NCBI RefSeq assembly: GCF_947502895.1
Contig: NZ_CANNBM010000001.1
Location: forward strand, 806,001-870,000
From: an uncultured Sulfitobacter sp.
GTDB lineage: Bacteria; Pseudomonadota; Alphaproteobacteria; Rhodobacterales; Rhodobacteraceae
Direction: 5' to 3'
Length of the DNA stretch: 64,000 nucleotides
The translations under genes were made by a program, and so were the position numbers. Of this stretch, positions 61,739-64,000 are shown piece after piece; within the stretch, counting starts at the first letter, position 1, and each line of letters opens with the position of its first letter. Below the pieces are notes generated by a model. The model ran no database searches and had not been told where the DNA came from. It saw nothing but the letters and a program-made list of their open reading frames with translations.

Positions 61739-62439
61739 GGGCGCGTCCAGCGGCCAGGCAGCCCCGATTGCGGCATTCGCTGGGGCGCTTTGATATGGCT
61801 CATCACCCACGCAGGGCCTGTCATCAGCTTACTCAGAACGGGGCTATTGTTCACCTGCGCCTTGATCTTTTCAATCTGCATCACGTTCTCGATCCGCCGG
61901 TCCAGAAAGGCCCATGTGTCCGCATGGCCATCGCTGCTATCCCCCAACCAGTACAACACCGTCGAGGAATAGACCCCGCTCAGCGTTGCACGTTTGGTAT
62001 ACCAGTTCACATCGTCAGAGGTATCGCCCAACGCGTTCCAGATCGCGTCCGCCGTGCCCCAGATCGCCTTGGCACCGTCGGGCGCGTACATTGGCAACGC
62101 AAACAGTGTTGTACCACGGCGCACCGCTTCCTTGTCCTCAACCGCTTCCAGACGGAAGCGAACAGCGGCGGCCACACGATCGCGGAATTTCATCTCCTCC
62201 TGATCGGCCTCGGCCAATCGCGCCAGCATCGCGGCATCACCAAGCGCGTGATAGTGCAGCGCCAGATCCACAGCGCCGCGCGGACAAACGCTCTCGGCCA
62301 CCGCACGCTCAACCCCCGAATCGTCAATTGCCGCGTCAAAGGTCGCCTGCGACCAGCCATCAAATGGCACATGCATCATAGCCGCCTGCACAAGCAGGTC
62401 TTTGGGCGATGTACGGGGCGGTGTAGCGGTATTTGTCAT
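61735..62439 (-). CDS. COQ9-family protein
   Basis: A 234-residue helical protein. The TetR-like N-terminal half (HVPFDGWSQATFDAAIDDSG) and the C-terminal lipid-binding region (SDDVNWYTKRATLSGVYSST, VLYWLGD) match COQ9, which presents ubiquinone precursors to COQ7. Alphaproteobacterial COQ9 is well known. The start at 62439 is divergent from rpsU. Confidence 0.93.
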   Translation of the reverse strand: MTNTATPPRTSPKDLLVQAAMMHVPFDGWSQATFDAAIDDSGVERAVAESVCPRGAVDLALHYHALGDAAMLARLAEADQEEMKFRDRVAAAVRFRLEAVEDKEAVRRGTTLFALPMYAPDGAKAIWGTADAIWNALGDTSDDVNWYTKRATLSGVYSSTVLYWLGDSSDGHADTWAFLDRRIENVMQIEKIKAQVNNSPVLSKLMTGPAWVMSHIKAPQRMPQSGLPGRWTRP

Positions 62440-62466
62440 GGCGTCTCTCCTAAGGGCTCGCGACAC

Positions 62467-62495
62467 TGGACAATATAGCACGTCTTTGCTATAGC
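62467..62495 (+). promoter_or_regulatory. promoter of rpsU
   Basis: TGGACA (62467-62472), a 17-bp spacer and TATAGC (62490-62495) fit a sigma-70 promoter and leave a leader of about 47 nt. Confidence 0.6.
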
Positions 62496-62534
62496 GCCAC
62501 TTCCTGCAAATCCTTGCAACTTCAAACTAGAAAG

Positions 62535-62551
62535 GTGGTGAAAACCACATG
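62535..62551 (+). promoter_or_regulatory. ribosome-binding-site hairpin before rpsU
   Basis: GTGGT-GAAA-ACCAC (62535-62548) forms a 5-bp stem with a GNRA tetraloop directly before the ATG at 62549. The stem includes the AGGTGG ribosome-binding site, so folding would hide it. This could give temperature or protein control of S21 synthesis. Confidence 0.5.
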
Positions 62552-62755
62552 CAGGTTAGTGTTCGTGATAACAACGTCGATCAAGCGCTGCGCGCCCTGA
62601 AGAAAAAACTTCAGCGCGAGGGTGTGTTTCGTGAAATGAAGCTCAAGCAGCATTTCGAGAAACCTTCCGAGAAAAAAGCACGCGAGAAAGCCGAAGCGAT
62701 CCGCCGCGCCCGGAAACTGGCACGGAAAAAGCTCCAGCGCGAAGGTATGATGTAA
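62549..62755 (+). CDS. rpsU: 30S ribosomal protein S21
   Basis: A 68-residue very basic protein with the S21 motifs VRDNNVDQALRALKKKLQRE and GVFREMKLKQHFEKPSEKK. It acts near the anti-Shine-Dalgarno region during initiation. It is monocistronic: own promoter and strong terminator. Confidence 0.97.
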   Translation: MQVSVRDNNVDQALRALKKKLQREGVFREMKLKQHFEKPSEKKAREKAEAIRRARKLARKKLQREGMM

Positions 62756-62788
62756 ATCAGCCCCTCGTTAGAAGCGTAAGAATAAATC

Positions 62789-62821
62789 ACCCCGTTGTCC
62801 CTGTGACGGCGGGGTTTTTTT
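62789..62821 (+). terminator. intrinsic terminator of rpsU
   Basis: ACCCCG pairs with CGGGGT, an inner GTC/GAC lengthens the stem, and seven T follow. Confidence 0.9.
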
Positions 62822-62981
62822 ACACCTCATCACGGGCGTCTTAGAACCCCGCTCAACCTATGACTGTGCTTTTCGTGCAAGCCCAAGCACGCAAATGCAC
62901 CACCTGTCCCAACGGGCGTACAAAAATCCGGCAGGGCATTATACACGCGATTTCAAATATTAAACGACAGGAACCCTGCTG

Positions 62982-63659
62982 ATGACGCACCTCAAATCAA
63001 TCAAATCGGCGCTGGTCGTCCCAGCTTCTTTGGCAATGGCGCTGGCCCTCTCGGCCTGTGGATCAAACCTGAATTTGGCAGACAATATTACGGCCAGCGG
63101 GACCGCGACGGTGTCTTCGGGCGCAATTGATACATCGTTGGACAATGTCTCGAACGGATCTGTCACGTCATCCGAGGTAGGCTTGGTCGCCTATGCAACA
63201 GGTACCAACCCCAGACGCGGCCAGATCGTGGCCCTCGCAGGGATTGAGGACGGCGCTGCCGTTGGCGAACCTGTAACAGGCGGCACTGTCACGTATGATA
63301 CGCGTTACAACTATCAGGTCGCAGCCGAGGTTGAGCGCAGCAGCCTGTTCATCAACGGCCTGCGCGGCAGCAGAGCAAGCGAAGGCCGCGCCACGCTGAC
63401 CGCTGATTTCGACAACGGGACACTGACAGGCAACACATCCGATCTGGATGTCGACGGCCAGATCAACGGCCAAGCCGTGACAGGCACCGCAACGGTGGAC
63501 TACAGCCTAAGACGGACAGTTTTCGGCAACAATACTGTGTCGGGCACCGTGCAAACCAGCCTCGATGGTCAGATCGGCAGCGAGGGCGTGATTGCCACCT
63601 TCCACGGACGCGATAGCACAACCACCGTTGCAGGCGGTCTGGTTGGTGTCGCTAATTGA
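62982..63659 (+). CDS. lipoprotein with beta-rich, TbpB-like domain (Slam cargo candidate)
   Basis: A 225-residue lipoprotein: signal peptide with lipobox LSAC (Cys26). The mature part is rich in Gly, Thr, Ser and Asp with alternating strand-like segments (GRATLTADFDNGTLTGN, GQAVTGTATVDYSL) and ends in VAGGLVGVAN. That closing phrase resembles the end of TbpB-type barrels and Slam-dependent surface lipoproteins. It overlaps the following Slam-like gene by 4 bp. Confidence 0.72.
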   Translation: MTHLKSIKSALVVPASLAMALALSACGSNLNLADNITASGTATVSSGAIDTSLDNVSNGSVTSSEVGLVAYATGTNPRRGQIVALAGIEDGAAVGEPVTGGTVTYDTRYNYQVAAEVERSSLFINGLRGSRASEGRATLTADFDNGTLTGNTSDLDVDGQINGQAVTGTATVDYSLRRTVFGNNTVSGTVQTSLDGQIGSEGVIATFHGRDSTTTVAGGLVGVAN

Positions 63660-64000
63660 TCTTGCGGGGCAGACGGCTATTCCCCCGCCTTGCTAGTGTG
63701 TCAGCCGCGCTTTGGCTGGCCCTTTCGGGCGGGGCATTTGCACAGGCACCACAGGCACAGACTGACTTCAATCAAGCGCGCATCATGCGCGCATCCGGAG
63801 AGTACAAGCCCGCCATCGAGATCCTGCGTGATCTCTTGCGGGCCCGTCCCCGCGACATCGCAGTGCGAGAAGAGCTGGGCTATGCTCTCATCCTCGACGG
63901 CCAAATGGCGGCTGCGCAATACCAGTTTGAAATACTCAAAGAACGCGCGCCCAGCGCCGATAGCCGCGCCCTCTATACCGCTGTATTGCGCCGCATTGTA
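63656..64000 (+). CDS. Slam-like surface lipoprotein assembly protein, partial
   Basis: Open to the right edge (115 codons). It starts at a TTG that overlaps the lipoprotein stop; a later TTG at 63662 is possible. A signal peptide (ALWLALSGGAFAQ) is followed by TPR-like repeats (ARIMRASGEYKPAIEILRDL and VREELGYALILDGQMAAAQY). Slam/DUF560 proteins have an N-terminal TPR and a C-terminal outer-membrane barrel, here outside the window. Family call rests on the TPR and the neighbour. Confidence 0.65.
   Translation, partial: MILRGRRLFPRLASVSAALWLALSGGAFAQAPQAQTDFNQARIMRASGEYKPAIEILRDLLRARPRDIAVREELGYALILDGQMAAAQYQFEILKERAPSADSRALYTAVLRRIV

Overview
The window looks like chromosomal core DNA of a marine alphaproteobacterium of the Rhodobacterales (Roseobacter group). 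The basis is gene content and order: a separate F0 ATP-synthase operon with both b and b' subunits, the cell-cycle proteins MipZ and TrcR, a COQ9-family protein, C-minus ribosomal protein L31, a translation block ffh/rpsP/rimM/trmD/rplS/rpmE, and bioMNY biotin uptake genes. GC is moderately high throughout. I found no insertion sequence, prophage, CRISPR array or rRNA operon.

Layout. 1-5.3 kb: a partial lipoprotein, an FCD/GntR regulator with an operator in its own promoter, septation protein IspZ, a DUF2867 protein, and atpI-atpB-atpE-atpF'-atpF on the minus strand. 5.3-7.9 kb: ArsR regulator, a 22-residue membrane micro-protein, EamA exporter and LysR regulator. 8-19.1 kb: ffh behind a string of hairpins, two tandem GNAT acetyltransferases, chorismate mutase, rpsP, bluB, rimM, twin sulfotransferase-like genes, trmD, a deacetylase-like protein, ppk2, rplS and rpmE. 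19.2-20.4 kb: three unrecognised genes of lower GC. 20.5-24.7 kb: LysR with a divergent SbtA-type bicarbonate permease, mipZ and an amidohydrolase. 25-31.7 kb: a Tat-exported peptide-type binding protein, a BoxR-like regulator, a CAT tRNA, hemF with a PpsR-type palindrome, an atypical SDR, an RsmC-like methyltransferase and clpS. 31.8-42.7 kb: HAD phosphatase, a D,D-carboxypeptidase with a SPOR domain, LysR, isochorismatase-family hydrolase, the complete yejABEF importer and a membrane-anchored cytochrome c. 42.8-51.6 kb: pheA, nudC, a 2',3'-cyclic phosphodiesterase-like enzyme, the SRP RNA gene ffs, a zinc peptidase, then dnaX-ybaB-recR. 51.7-57 kb: ornithine/lysine decarboxylase with a structured leader, trcR, an RNase T2 with an altered active-site motif and a quinone oxidoreductase. 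57-61.3 kb: a short acyl-CoA-ligase-like protein and a degenerate thiolase running tail to tail into bioMNY. 61.4-64 kb: COQ9, rpsU with its ribosome-binding site in a hairpin, and a lipoprotein overlapping the start of a Slam-like outer-membrane gene that leaves the window.

Functional themes. Energy (F0 ATPase, cytochrome c), protein targeting and translation (ffh, ffs, ribosomal and tRNA/rRNA modification genes) and replication/recombination (dnaX, ybaB, recR) dominate. Most genes form tight, often 1-4 bp overlapping operons. The most interesting accessory systems are the ligase/thiolase/bioMNY cluster, the Slam-like lipoprotein export pair, the SbtA-type permease with its regulator, and several leader or operator structures.
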